The notes beneath the pieces are model-generated. The model searched no databases. It saw nothing but the letters and a program-made list of their open reading frames with translations, and had not been told where the DNA came from. DNA of 64,000 nucleotides. Origin: Mesorhizobium sangaii. GTDB taxonomy: Bacteria; Pseudomonadota; Alphaproteobacteria; Rhizobiales; Rhizobiaceae. This document shows positions 48,442-55,996 of this stretch, in pieces; position 1 is the first letter of the stretch, and each line of letters opens with the position of its first letter. Made by a program: the position numbers and the translations under genes. The stretch is from positions 657,763-721,762 of the forward strand of contig NZ_JACHEF010000003.1 in assembly GCF_014207355.1 (NCBI RefSeq), given 5' to 3'.

Positions 48442-49935
48442 ATGAGCGGTTTTGTGCTGGCAATCGACCAGGGAACGACTTCGACCCGGGCGATCCTGTT
48501 CGATGGTCATATGAAGGTCGTCGGCAGCGGGCAGAAGGAATTCGCCCAGCATTATCCCGCGTCCGGCTGGGTCGAGCACGATCCCGAGGAAATCTGGGCG
48601 AGCGTCGTGACGACGGTAAAGGCTGCGCTGAAGGAAGCCGGCCGCGCCGCTTCGGATGTCACGGCCATCGGCATCACCAATCAGCGCGAGACCGTCGTCA
48701 TCTGGGACAGGGCGACCGGCAAGCCGATCCACAATGCCATCGTCTGGCAGGATCGCCGCACCGCGCAACTCTGCCAGAAGCTAAAGAAACAGGGGCTTGA
48801 GAAGAAATTCACCAGAAAGACCGGCCTGCTGCTCGATCCCTATTTCTCAGGCACCAAGATCGCGTGGATGCTCGACAAGGTGAAAGGCGCGAGAAAACGC
48901 GCCGAGAAGGGCGAATTGCTGGCCGGCACCATCGACAGCTTCCTGATCTGGCGGCTGACCGGCGGCAAGGTCCATGCCACGGATGCGACCAACGCATCGC
49001 GCACGCTGGTTTACAACATCGAGAAAAACGCCTGGGACGACGAGCTGCTGGCCATTCTCAACATCCCGGCAAAAATGCTTCCTGAGGTAAAAGATTGCGC
49101 CGATGACTATGGAATCACGGAGAAAAATCTCTTTGGGGCGGAGATAAGAATCCTCGGCGTTGCGGGCGACCAGCATGCCGCGACTATTGGCCAGGCCTGC
49201 TTCGAGCCGGGCATGATGAAGTCGACCTACGGCACCGGCTGTTTTGCGCTGCTCAACACGGGCAGCGACCTGGTGCGCTCGAAGAACCGGCTGCTGACCA
49301 CCATTGCTTACCGGCTGAACGGCAAGACGACCTATGCGCTGGAGGGCTCGATCTTCATCGCCGGGGCTGCCGTGCAATGGCTGCGCGATGGCATCAAGGT
49401 GATAGGCAAGGCAGATCAGAGCGGAAAACTGGCGGCCGAGGCCGACCCGACGCAGAACGTCTATCTAGTGCCGGCCTTTGTCGGGCTCGGCGCACCGCAT
49501 TGGGATGCCGAGGCTCGCGGCGCCATTTTCGGGCTGACGCGCAATTCCGGTCCTGCGGAATTTGCACGCGCTGCCCTGGAATCCGTCGCCTACCAGACGC
49601 GCGACCTGCTCGATGCCATGCACAAGGACTGGAAGGGCGCGTCGGTCAAGACCGTGCTTCGGGTCGACGGCGGCATGGTGGCGTCGGACTGGACCATGCA
49701 GCGCTTGGCGGACATCCTCGATGCGCCGGTCGACCGCCCGACCATTCTGGAGACGACCGCACTCGGCGCCGCATGGCTGGCCGGCTCGAGGGCCGGCGTC
49801 TGGCCGGATGCCAGGAAGTTTGCGAAAAGCTGGGCGCTCGAACGACGGTTCCAGCCGGACATGGACACGCCGACGCGCTCCATCAAGCTGGCGGGCTGGC
49901 GCGATGCGGTGCGCAGGACACTGAGTGTGCCATAA
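48442..49935 (+). CDS. glpK: Glycerol kinase
   Basis: Phosphorylates imported glycerol to glycerol-3-phosphate with ATP, trapping it for GlpD. The 497-aa FGGY kinase has the ATP loop AIDQGTTSTRAILFD (7-21), substrate region GITNQRETVVIWDRATGKPIHNAIVWQDRRTA, LLAGTIDSFLIWRLTGGKVHATDATNASRTL, and GSIFIAGAAVQWLRDG. The start is preceded by GGAGGACATCTG. It closes the glp operon before a strong terminator. Confidence 0.97.
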   Translation: MSGFVLAIDQGTTSTRAILFDGHMKVVGSGQKEFAQHYPASGWVEHDPEEIWASVVTTVKAALKEAGRAASDVTAIGITNQRETVVIWDRATGKPIHNAIVWQDRRTAQLCQKLKKQGLEKKFTRKTGLLLDPYFSGTKIAWMLDKVKGARKRAEKGELLAGTIDSFLIWRLTGGKVHATDATNASRTLVYNIEKNAWDDELLAILNIPAKMLPEVKDCADDYGITEKNLFGAEIRILGVAGDQHAATIGQACFEPGMMKSTYGTGCFALLNTGSDLVRSKNRLLTTIAYRLNGKTTYALEGSIFIAGAAVQWLRDGIKVIGKADQSGKLAAEADPTQNVYLVPAFVGLGAPHWDAEARGAIFGLTRNSGPAEFARAALESVAYQTRDLLDAMHKDWKGASVKTVLRVDGGMVASDWTMQRLADILDAPVDRPTILETTALGAAWLAGSRAGVWPDARKFAKSWALERRFQPDMDTPTRSIKLAGWRDAVRRTLSVP

Positions 49936-50009
49936 GCAATCATCAGGGTCTTGGGACGAGACAAAGAGCATCAGCTGGGTAGGCGGATGCTCCTTCGATA
50001 CGTCGAATG

Positions 50010-50040
50010 AAAAAAGGCCCGCGCCATGGCGCGGGCCTTT
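50010..50040. terminator. Bidirectional terminator after glpK
   Basis: GGCCCGCGCC-ATGGCGCGGGCC (perfect, 50016-50037) is flanked by AAAAAA and TTT. It can end glpK from the left and the BA14K gene from the right. Confidence 0.85.
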
Positions 50041-50077
50041 CTACGCGGCACTATCGGTTACAGCTACTCACCCGTGA

Positions 50078-50584
50078 TCAATAGGGCGAACGGCACTCCT
50101 GGCGAGGACCGTAGTTCGGCTGGAACGTGTTGTCCGAAGCGCGGTAGCTGCGATAGCGGTCATAGCACCACTGCACATGCGAATTGCCTTCATAGACACG
50201 GTTGTTTTCGTTATTAATGATGGCACCCGTGATCAGGGCGCCGGTGGCGAAGGCAGCCAGCGGGAACCAGTTGTCGCCGTGGCGACGATAGCCGCGATGG
50301 TACTCGCGGTAGCCGCGATGACCATTCCAATAGGCGCCGCCGTCGTTGTTTCGGGCAAAGTTGCGACGGTTGCCGAAATCGCGGTTGCTGAAGTTGCGGT
50401 TACCTTTGAAATGGCGGTTGTGACGCCACTGCGAAGGGCCGTAGCGTGACTCTCCGACATTCAGAATATTCGACGAGTCAGACGCCTGTGGCACGAGCAT
50501 CTGAGCGGCATTGGCCGGCATGGCAGCCGCGGCGAACGAAACTGACAAAGTGGTCGCCAGTATACCCGATACGATCTTGTTCAT
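50078..50584 (-). CDS. BA14K-family secreted protein
   Basis: A 168-aa exported protein. Signal peptide MNKIVSGILATTLSVSFAAAAMPANAAQ. A long His/Arg/Asn/Tyr-rich low-complexity middle (RHNRHFKGNRNFSNRDFGNRRNFARNN, then HRGYREYHRGYRRHGDN) follows. A short hydrophobic segment (FPLAAFATGALITGAIINN) and the C-terminal BA14K motif HVQWCYDRYRSYRASDNTFQPNYGPRQECRSPY come last. The family is named after the Brucella 14-kDa antigen and is common in Rhizobiales; a sugar-binding role was proposed for that protein. Confidence 0.88.
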   Translation of the reverse strand: MNKIVSGILATTLSVSFAAAAMPANAAQMLVPQASDSSNILNVGESRYGPSQWRHNRHFKGNRNFSNRDFGNRRNFARNNDGGAYWNGHRGYREYHRGYRRHGDNWFPLAAFATGALITGAIINNENNRVYEGNSHVQWCYDRYRSYRASDNTFQPNYGPRQECRSPY

Positions 50585-50888
50585 TGTTCTTCTCCTTCGA
50601 AAGGGTGATTGACGTCCCTTGTGCTTGGAGAACGGGCGAGCCGGGCAATAGTTCCGCGCTAAAATATCAAGTTGCTGATTTTTAATGTTTCTCTGGCCTG
50701 GCGGTGGCGCCAGGGGCCGTTCGTTCGGCTGCTCCGGACGGCCCTTGATGCCCTGCTCGAAGCAGCCAGGCAGACAACATCGCAGTGCCGGGAAAGCTTG
50801 GCTTGCCCATGCTCTTTTTCCGGTTGACCGGTCGAGGCACTCTCCCTATGTTCCGCGCAATTTCGAGGGCAGCGTTTCGAGCCCGCGG

Positions 50889-50964
50889 GAGCGCGTAGCT
50901 CAGCCGGTAGAGCAACTGACTTTTAATCAGTAGGTCATGGGTTCGAATCCCATCGCGCTCACCA
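50889..50964 (+). tRNA. tRNA-Lys(TTT), target of integration
   Basis: A full cloverleaf: acceptor GAGCGCG pairs with CGCGCTC, the D-arm is GCTCAGCCGGTAGAGC, the anticodon arm is ACTGA-CTTTTAA-TCAGT with anticodon TTT at 50922-50924, and the T-arm is ATGGG-TTCGAAT-CCCAT. CCA is encoded. The 45 bases from 50920 to 50964 recur at 57019-57063, marking an integration site. The gene stays intact because the element rebuilt the 3' end. Confidence 0.97.
50920..50964 (+). repeat. Left attachment site (attL) within tRNA-Lys
   Basis: This 45-bp part of the tRNA, from the anticodon loop to CCA, is identical to 57019-57063. Identity stops on both sides, as expected for the core of site-specific recombination into a tRNA 3' end. 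Confidence 0.9.
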
Positions 50965-51071
50965 ACAAAATCAACTACTTAGCACTAGAATTCATGCGCC
51001 ATTCGGGTTTACAGGATTTGCCCGGATTTCCCATGTTTTTTCGTGTGTTTCTTGACGTTAGCCGGGATTCG

Positions 51072-51090
51072 TTGGCGCACAAATGGCGCA
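51072..51090 (+). repeat. Left arm-type integrase site candidate
   Basis: TTGGCGCACAAATGGCGCA matches 56959-56977 with one mismatch (C/T). It contains two TGGCGCA units 11 bases apart. An inverted partner ATGCGCCATT lies at 50994-51003. Its position 108 bases inside attL fits an arm-type site. Confidence 0.6.
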
Positions 51091-51103
51091 CGCGGCACAT
51101 GAA

Positions 51104-51127
51104 AAAAGCCCGCCGGGGCGGGCTTTT
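51104..51127. terminator. Terminator near left end of the island
   Basis: AAAAGCCCGC-CGGG-GCGGGCTTTT, flanked by A and T runs, works in both directions. On the minus strand it ends the two-gene small operon above it. Confidence 0.75.
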
Positions 51128-51144
51128 AGTTGCGGTCCGAGCGG

Positions 51145-51324
51145 TCAGGTTGCGAGTTTGGCAGCCATTTCTGGCGTCAAAAGGCAGTCGCTCCAATCGT
51201 GATGGTGGTTATCCATCAAGACCAGAGCCTCGCCAAGGATCATCCTGTCTCGGCAAGGATCCACGTCCTTAAAGGACCGCACGCGGTACACCTCGCGGCC
51301 CTTTGTCGTTCTAACCCGCCCCAT
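51145..51324 (-). CDS. Small hypothetical protein, 59 aa (island)
   Basis: A hidden 59-aa frame: MGRVRTTKGREVYRVRSFKD, VDPCRDRMILGEALVLMDNHHHDWSDCLL, TPEMAAKLAT. It is basic at the start and acidic/His-rich in the middle, with two Cys. It overlaps the upstream 52-aa gene by 14 bases and ends 18 bases before a terminator. No own ribosome site is evident, so translational coupling is likely. Unknown family; it looks like the compact genes of integrative elements. Confidence 0.5.
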   Translation of the reverse strand: MGRVRTTKGREVYRVRSFKDVDPCRDRMILGEALVLMDNHHHDWSDCLLTPEMAAKLAT

Positions 51325-51469
51325 AACTAGCGACGGCAGTCACTGGCTTCGATGTGTGATCCAATCGCCGGAACAGCCAGGTCTCAACAGGAGGCATTGG
51401 TTCGGCGACAATGGCGGTATCGGCGACGACAATGGCGGCATCAGCGACAATGTCAGTAAGAGCGTTCAT
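51311..51469 (-). CDS. Small hypothetical protein, 52 aa (island)
   Basis: A hidden 52-aa frame: MNALTDIVADAAIVVADTAIVAEP, MPPVETWLFRRLDHTSKPVT, AVASYGAG. GGGAGTGATTTGAA is a good ribosome site. The N-terminal part has a repeated ADxAIV(V/A) unit, encoded by a 24-base near-repeat. It is probably translated with the overlapping 59-aa gene. Function unknown. The plus-strand frame covering this stretch (51356-51658) lacks a ribosome site and is rejected. Confidence 0.5.
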   Translation of the reverse strand: MNALTDIVADAAIVVADTAIVAEPMPPVETWLFRRLDHTSKPVTAVASYGAG

Positions 51470-51746
51470 TTCAAATCACTCCCAGGTTTGGCCTCGCGGG
51501 CCAATGCCGGAAAATCCCGGCTGCCGGGGACGCGAGACGATCTGGAGATCGCCGGCAAGCTTTTGGGCTTAGGCCTTGGACATAGCATGCCATCCCGGCC
51601 AAAGTATCGGTTGCCGTTCGATTATGTGCAGGAAACCCCTTCCCCTTGCCAGCAATAGTTGCCGATAATCGGGTTTAGCGCAAGTGGTATCTTTCATAGA
51701 TACTTAGACTGGCGTCCAGTACACAAATTTTATCTCCAATCAGTAC

Positions 51747-51810
51747 TAGGCGTTTTCACATTTTTTGTCCAAAAAAGGCGTTTACACAAGTTGCTAGGCG
51801 AAAACGCCTA
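51747..51810. promoter_or_regulatory. Iteron-like cluster of TAGGCGTTTT boxes
   Basis: TAGGCGTTTTCACA (51747), AGGCGTTTACACA (51776) and the palindrome TAGGCG-AAAA-CGCCTA (51795-51810) form a compact set: two direct copies, and a third that reads TAGGCGTTTT on the minus strand. The area is AT-rich. It lies in the gene-poor stretch 51470-51892. It could be an operator, a recombination-directionality site or a replication iteron; no replication gene is visible. Confidence 0.5.
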
Positions 51811-51892
51811 CTTGCTGATTGGCGAGACGGTCGACGGCGGAGCCGTGCTTGAGGCTGCGGAAAACATAAGTCCGCTGGCCGGTTGACGAATG

Positions 51893-52240
51893 TCAGAATG
51901 ACTTAGGCGGCACGTACAGGCAGATCGTAATGTCAGGGTTGCTAGGTGGTTTTTGACGATGCCGGCCAGCCTTTTTGGCATGGCACCAATGGAAACGCAT
52001 GTCGTGTGACTGACGCACCCTGCCGTCCGCGTAAGGTAGCAACTCGCCGGACGGCACCTTGAAGCCCTTGCTTGTTTCGCGAACGGCACCCTCTGCCATC
52101 GGCTCGCAATGCTCGTCCTGACAGCACTGTTTTTCGTACCAGCTATGTGCCGATGCCAACGGCATTCCGAAAGCGCAGGCTGCGGCGATGACAGCGCCCA
52201 ACCCGGATGCGCCACAGCGCCCGCTCCATGGCCAGATCAT
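51893..52240 (-). CDS. Hypothetical secreted Cys-rich protein, 115 aa (island)
   Basis: An exported protein: hydrophobic signal LGAVIAAACAFGMPLASAHSW, then the pattern HSWYEKQCCQDEHCEPMAEGAV, and later RQSHDMRFHWCHAKKAG and ITICLYVPPKSF. The HSWY..CC...HC.P block and the final W-C...C-Y-P resemble a rhizobial family of small secreted proteins I have seen in islands, without known function; the six Cys suggest disulfides. The start is uncertain because the ATG at 52240 is not followed by a strict signal N-terminus. Confidence 0.6.
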   Translation of the reverse strand: MIWPWSGRCGASGLGAVIAAACAFGMPLASAHSWYEKQCCQDEHCEPMAEGAVRETSKGFKVPSGELLPYADGRVRQSHDMRFHWCHAKKAGRHRQKPPSNPDITICLYVPPKSF

Positions 52241-52291
52241 GATTTACATTAGGCTTGTCTGATATGATGGCGCAAGCGAGGGGCTGGCAAA

Positions 52292-52368
52292 CTCGCCGGG
52301 CAAGGACCCCAACACCTCAAACCCGGCGAGCCTACACCTGATCAGAGTACGCGATCAGGACCGGGGTC
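52292..52368 (+). other. Palindromic stretch with pseudoknot potential (island)
   Basis: CTCGCCGGG (52292-52300) pairs with CCCGGCGAG (52322-52330), and CCTGATC (52337-52343) with GATCAGG (52353-52359). The loop of the first hairpin holds GACCCC (52305-52310), which can pair with GGGGTC (52363-52368) beyond the second. Such an H-type fold would suit a structured RNA or an origin-like element. No gene is seen from 52241 to 52603. Confidence 0.4.
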
Positions 52369-52603
52369 AGCCGGCAAGCTTCACCGCAGCAAGATGGATG
52401 CCAGTCTGTTATTCCCGATACGGGACACTTGCGGCCATGACGCTACGTCAAGACTCAGTTAGCCTAACGCCGCGGCGGACCTTTTTCCACCTGGCCGGCG
52501 CCCTTCAGGCAACCTCCAGCGAGCGGCGCCGGCTTTTTCCTCTGGCAGAAATCGTCAAAGCGCGGCCTTGCGGGGAGCCGGCTTGCGCGCGATGCTGCCG
52601 TTT

Positions 52604-52804
52604 ATGACCGCAACGCCAGAATCGATTGAACAGGTCGACGCCGTACTTGCCGAAGATGGCCGCACGGTCATTCTTTACGGGCACACGGCAGACGAAAACG
52701 TCACGTTCGCGGCGTCCATAGTTTTGCCGATGAAGGTCGACGACGCTTCGTTCCTCAAGGATGAATGGCGAACGTTGCCGAACCTGGAATGGCACCTCCG
52801 GTGA
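52604..52804 (+). CDS. Small hypothetical protein, 66 aa (island)
   Basis: MTATPESIEQVDAVLAEDGRTVILYGHTADENVTFAASIVLPMKVDDASFLKDEWRTLPNLEWHLR is a compact, acidic 66-aa protein with a likely helix-strand-strand-helix fold. There is no signal peptide. The ATG at 52604 is preferred because earlier in-frame starts add a Cys/Arg tail that looks noncoding; the ribosome site is weak. Family unknown. Confidence 0.5.
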   Translation: MTATPESIEQVDAVLAEDGRTVILYGHTADENVTFAASIVLPMKVDDASFLKDEWRTLPNLEWHLR

Positions 52805-52887
52805 GAAATCCGGTTTAGCGCCTCTTCACCTTCGGTCGGGGAAGCCCCGGCCAGGACTCGATTTGCCTGACCGGGAAAGTATGAATC

Positions 52888-53310
52888 CTAGGCAGGTATC
52901 AAAACGGCGATACGATGTATGCCGACCACCTTGCTTGTATTAGTCGCCTCGTCGGTCTTGCCCTTGCTGCATGTGTATATGCCGCCTTCCTCGAGCTTGA
53001 ATTCCTTGTCCGCTTTCTTGATCGTGAATGCACCAGCGGTGATCGTGCAGACCATGTCGTTGTCCATCATCATCGCGGGAGCGTGCGCACCCGGCTGAAA
53101 CACGACATCGACGATTGAGATGCTCTTGTACGCAGGAATGTCGGAGTTTCCTGTGCCGACCTCCACGACCCTGACGCCGGGGGCAATCTCCTTGCCTTCC
53201 TTCGGGCCATATTTCTTGGTCTTCGCCGATGCTACCAGGGTGAACAGAGGCGTCGCCGCTGCGGCTGTTATACCGAGCGCAATTGCAGACCTGCGATTCA
53301 TAGTTTTCAT
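52888..53310 (-). CDS. Secreted cupin-like protein (island)
   Basis: A 140-aa exported protein. The start at 53310 follows GGGAGGATGCG. The N-terminus MKTMNRRSAIALGITAAAATPLFTLVASA carries an Arg-Arg pair before the hydrophobic core, so Tat export is possible. The mature part is cupin-like (VVEVGTGNSDIPAYKSISIVDVVFQPGAHAPAMMMDNDMVCTITAGAFTIKKADKEFKLEEGGIYTCSKG). The usual His pair of cupin motif 1 is reduced to HAP, so metal binding is doubtful. Confidence 0.65.
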   Translation of the reverse strand: MKTMNRRSAIALGITAAAATPLFTLVASAKTKKYGPKEGKEIAPGVRVVEVGTGNSDIPAYKSISIVDVVFQPGAHAPAMMMDNDMVCTITAGAFTIKKADKEFKLEEGGIYTCSKGKTDEATNTSKVVGIHRIAVLIPA

Positions 53311-53577
53311 CGCATCCTCCCATGTTGGTCACGCTTGAATGTGCGGGACGGCTCGCATTTTAGCAGGTAAGCATCTAACTGGCGCTTGCCATTTGGTTTG
53401 TCTTCTTAACGCTCTCGCTTGACGCTATCGAAAGTCGGCTTCCAGTCGCGGTCCCCGCTCCCGTCTGCGACCTGTATCATTTTAATACAATCCCCAATTG
53501 CTAGACTCTCGCCGTGCACAGGCAGTTAGTGCAACTCGTCAGGCCATGGAGGGGAGGCCGCGGCGGGAGGAGCAACG

Positions 53578-53787
53578 ATGGCGGTGCAAAAGGAAGACTA
53601 TCGAACGAATAGAGCCGACTATGTGATTGCGGCGAAGCGTGGCCAAGCGACCACTGATGACGGCGCTCGAGCTGAGCTACTGGCAATAAAAAAGAAGTCC
53701 CTTTGGCTGAAAGACCGGCGATCCGCCAAATTGGCTGCAAACCCGGCGGAAAGTTCGCCAGGACCTAAAGGCAGACCGCGCGGTTAG
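53578..53787 (+). CDS. Small basic hypothetical protein, 69 aa (island)
   Basis: MAVQKEDYRTNRADYVIAAKRGQATTDDGARAELLAIKKKSLWLKDRRSAKLAANPAESSPGPKGRPRG: highly basic with a disordered end. GGGAGGAGCAACG before the ATG is an excellent ribosome site, which argues that it is real. A DNA- or RNA-binding role is possible but not shown. Upstream, 53311-53577 holds only a likely promoter region. Confidence 0.55.
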   Translation: MAVQKEDYRTNRADYVIAAKRGQATTDDGARAELLAIKKKSLWLKDRRSAKLAANPAESSPGPKGRPRG

Positions 53788-53828
53788 TGTCTCTAGTCAG
53801 AAAGCGGGCTTCTCGTACCAGCGAACGC

Positions 53829-53868
53829 AAAAAAAGCCTCGCTGCTCCTTTTTGCGAAGCGGCGAGGC
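53829..53868 (-). terminator. Hairpin with T-run on the minus strand (island)
   Basis: GCCTCGC..GC and GC..GCGAGGC form a stem (53836-53868), and on the minus strand it is followed by seven T. It would stop transcripts from the DUF768 side. The remaining stretch up to 54193 shows no convincing gene. Confidence 0.6.
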
Positions 53869-54193
53869 CCCCCAGTTTTGCCCCCAACATTTTGGTAGGC
53901 TAAAGGATCATGTGTCGTTTGATCAACTTGGAGATTGGGCGTATCGGCACCTGCAATGGAAGTAGGGTCCGCGCCGCATCGCTAGATTTCAAGGATGCAT
54001 GAAATCGCCTATGATTTGCTAGCCGGCGCGGTCCCCCAACCCCCCGCCGGTTAGGCCCGACAATCTGCTGGCCCCCCCGCCTTGCGGAAATGCCGGGCCG
54101 CCTAGTCTGGGGCGCCCGCACCACAACCATGTGAATTGCGGTTTGGACGCTGCCTGCCTACCTGTGACGGGCTTGTCGGTCATCCGCTCCTCG

Positions 54194-54415
54194 TCAGCCC
54201 GCCAAGCCGCCTTCGCGGTGCAGCATGGCCTCGGCGATGACCCCGAACACGCTTCCGACCTCCTCGCTGATCTCATCGGTACGGATGCCTTCCTTGTCCG
54301 CGGCCTTGATCGCCCGGTCGGCAAGGTCGCTGATGGCGACAGGATCGTCGGTCATGGCGTTCGGCAAATGCTCTGCCATCCATTTTTCGAGGAAGTCGAT
54401 CCCGCGCTTGCTCAT
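54194..54415 (-). CDS. DUF768-family protein (island)
   Basis: A 73-aa protein, MSKRGIDFLEKWMAEHLPNAMTDDPVAISDLADRAIKAADKEGIRTDEISEEVGSVFGVIAEAMLHREGGLAG. It matches the DUF768 pattern (GI.FL.KWM.EHLP......DP..I..LAD). This family is known mostly from Mesorhizobium, often in multiple copies and near mobile DNA. Function unknown; it is predicted all-helical. It shares strand and probably transcript with the next two small genes. Confidence 0.82.
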   Translation of the reverse strand: MSKRGIDFLEKWMAEHLPNAMTDDPVAISDLADRAIKAADKEGIRTDEISEEVGSVFGVIAEAMLHREGGLAG

Positions 54416-54457
54416 CTCGCCACAAGCTCGTGCTTCGCTTTCAGTTCCGCACGTGCG

Positions 54458-54673
54458 CTAGTTGACCTCGATAATCTTCCGACCTGGCTTCTTGGCGGCC
54501 GTTCGACGACGTTTGACCGGAGAGGGTTGCTTGGCAGATATCTCCACGGAAAGGCGCTGCTCTCGCAGTCGCGCCGTCTTGGCATCTCTAGCTACACGCT
54601 CAGCCTCGATCGCCAGTTTCGATTCGCGATCAGCGCGCTCAATCCGTTCCTTGTCGACGCGTCGTTGAATCAT
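54458..54673 (-). CDS. Small basic coiled-coil protein, 71 aa (island)
   Basis: MIQRRVDKERIERADRESKLAIEAERVARDAKTARLREQRLSVEISAKQPSPVKRRRTAAKKPGRKIIEVN: a single long helix with heptad-like spacing (residues 5-47) and a Lys/Arg-rich tail. GGAGGCCTGA is a strong ribosome site. Similar short proteins occur in Mesorhizobium genomes. A DNA-binding role is possible because of the tail, but unproven. Confidence 0.65.
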   Translation of the reverse strand: MIQRRVDKERIERADRESKLAIEAERVARDAKTARLREQRLSVEISAKQPSPVKRRRTAAKKPGRKIIEVN

Positions 54674-54759
54674 TCAGGCCTCCATAGCACCTGAAATTCT
54701 CGTCTGGCTGAAATGTTCCTTACAGGATCAAGATGTTGCCCCGGCGGCGATTAGACCGG

Positions 54760-54942
54760 CTACCGTTCTCGGGCCGACATAATGCGGGCTTCCCGCAGCA
54801 GAGAGGACCAGCTAAGCGCACCAAGAAGTGCGATTAACTCGCGGGCCTGCGCCTCGGTAATGCCGGTTTCATCGACCAGACGGCGCACGACAGAATCGAC
54901 CGGATTGTTAGGCGCTTTGCCCTGTTCGTCAGTCATCATCAT
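54760..54942 (-). CDS. Small hypothetical protein, 60 aa (island)
   Basis: MMMTDEQGKAPNNPVDSVVRRLVDETGITEAQARELIALLGALSWSSLLREARIMSARER: a disordered start and a compact helical bundle (SVVRRLVDETGITEAQARELIALLG). The same SVxRRLVxETGITEAQARELI pattern is familiar from Mesorhizobium small proteins. AAGGGAC precedes the start. Function unknown. It is on the same strand as the DUF768 and coiled-coil genes. Confidence 0.65.
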   Translation of the reverse strand: MMMTDEQGKAPNNPVDSVVRRLVDETGITEAQARELIALLGALSWSSLLREARIMSARER

Positions 54943-55104
54943 GTCCCTTGATGACGCAACGACAGGGTAGAGGCATGGTTCCTTCGCGGGAATTGACTCG
55001 CTAATCCCGTCCGAAAGCGTACAATTCCTTTGTCGCTCGATCTAGCACTGCAACGAGCGCTTGAAAGAGTCGATCACGCTTTCGCCCGGACAGGGAGACG
55101 CGCG

Positions 55105-55394
55105 ATGATCAATCGTGGCATGGCCGACGACGTACAGTTGGCGACACTAACCAGAATTCTAGACGAATATTGCGAGCAAGCCGGCACGAGGGCTCGCACC
55201 CTGCACGCGAGCACTTGGCACGGCGCCTGATTGCCCTTTTCAGCGGCGGCATCGACAGTCCAGACGAAATTTGGATGGCTCTCGACGGCATCGCAAAGGA
55301 CTGGAAACCAAACGGCACCACCCGTAAGGGTAAATGGCCGGTGCGGCTGGTACGGACGCCCAGACACGCAAAAGCCCGCCACGTTGGTAGGTGA
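55105..55394 (+). pseudogene. Frameshifted small hypothetical gene (island)
   Basis: The frame from ATG 55105 reads MINRGMADDVQLATLTRILDEYCEQAG and then loses sense, ending at 55230. A neighbouring frame continues REHLARRLIALFSGGIDSPDEIWMALDGIAKDW, which looks like the second half of the same protein. A single shift at about 55185-55205 would join them. AGGGAGACGCGCG is a good ribosome site. The gene is therefore probably broken, or there is a sequencing error. Confidence 0.6.
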
Positions 55395-55450
55395 CGGGCT
55401 CCTTAGATACCGGCCGGGACGGGTTATGCTGGCCGGAAGGTGGCATGCGG

Positions 55451-55744
55451 CTAGTTGGCGCCGCCGAGTTGTTTGGTCATCTTGCAGAAATTGTCGTGCT
55501 CTTTGGCGATGGCCTCGTCGCCGCATTCCTTCATAATCCCGGCGCGTTCATCTTCCTTCATCGCCATCCAGGCGGCCTTGAATTCCGCCTCGGACTTCAT
55601 GGTCTTCATGCCGGCATCGGTGAAGAACGGCGACATCTTTGCCGGATCGTCGAGCGCGGATGTTCCGGCGCCGGTGCCGGCAAGTGCGGAACCAGTCATC
55701 ATCGCAAGCGCCATCGCGCCCATCGTGAGCATCTTGAGGTTCAT
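55451..55744 (-). CDS. Small secreted hypothetical protein, 97 aa (island)
   Basis: The start at 55744 gives MNLKMLTMGAMALAMMTGSALAGTG, a typical signal peptide. The mature part is helical and charged: LDDPAKMSPFFTDAGMKTMKSEAEFKAAWMAMKEDERAGIMKECGDEAIAKEHDNFCKMTKQLGGAN, with two Cys that could pair. Similar proteins exist in Mesorhizobium as far as I recall. GGGAGAAATTTCC precedes the ATG. Function unknown. Confidence 0.7.
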   Translation of the reverse strand: MNLKMLTMGAMALAMMTGSALAGTGAGTSALDDPAKMSPFFTDAGMKTMKSEAEFKAAWMAMKEDERAGIMKECGDEAIAKEHDNFCKMTKQLGGAN

Positions 55745-55826
55745 GGAAATTTCTCCCAATTAAGGCTGCCATAGCGGCAGCTTCTTGAATCAACTTCGCT
55801 CTTCGGAAATAGTTTCTCCGCTTAGC

Positions 55827-55861
55827 GAAAAAGGCCCGCCCGAAATGGGATACGGGCGGGC
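55827..55861 (-). terminator. Strong hairpin upstream of the secreted-protein gene (island)
   Basis: GCCCGCCCG (55834-55842) pairs with CGGGCGGGC (55853-55861). On the minus strand five T follow. It would block minus-strand transcripts coming from the integrase end. Confidence 0.6.
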
Positions 55862-55996
55862 AGGGTCTGGAGTGCGCTGGGATCAACCAGCAATGAGTCA
55901 ACGAGCGGCGGAGGGGTTGGTTTCGGGGATGGCTGGCGGCTCTCAGGCCAGCCAGCGCGCGTTCCTGCCGTCCGCCGACCACCGATCGACGCCTAC

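Noticed and set aside
51356..51658. 100-aa plus-strand frame in the island
   Set aside because: No ribosome site; Gly/Asn-rich start arises from a short repeat that makes better sense on the minus strand as the 52-aa gene.
51659..51886. 75-aa plus-strand frame with TTG start in the island
   Set aside because: It runs over the iteron-like cluster, has no ribosome site and no recognisable pattern.
53900..54130. 76-aa minus-strand frame in the island
   Set aside because: Gly/Arg/Pro-rich composition and homopolymer runs in the DNA suggest noncoding sequence.
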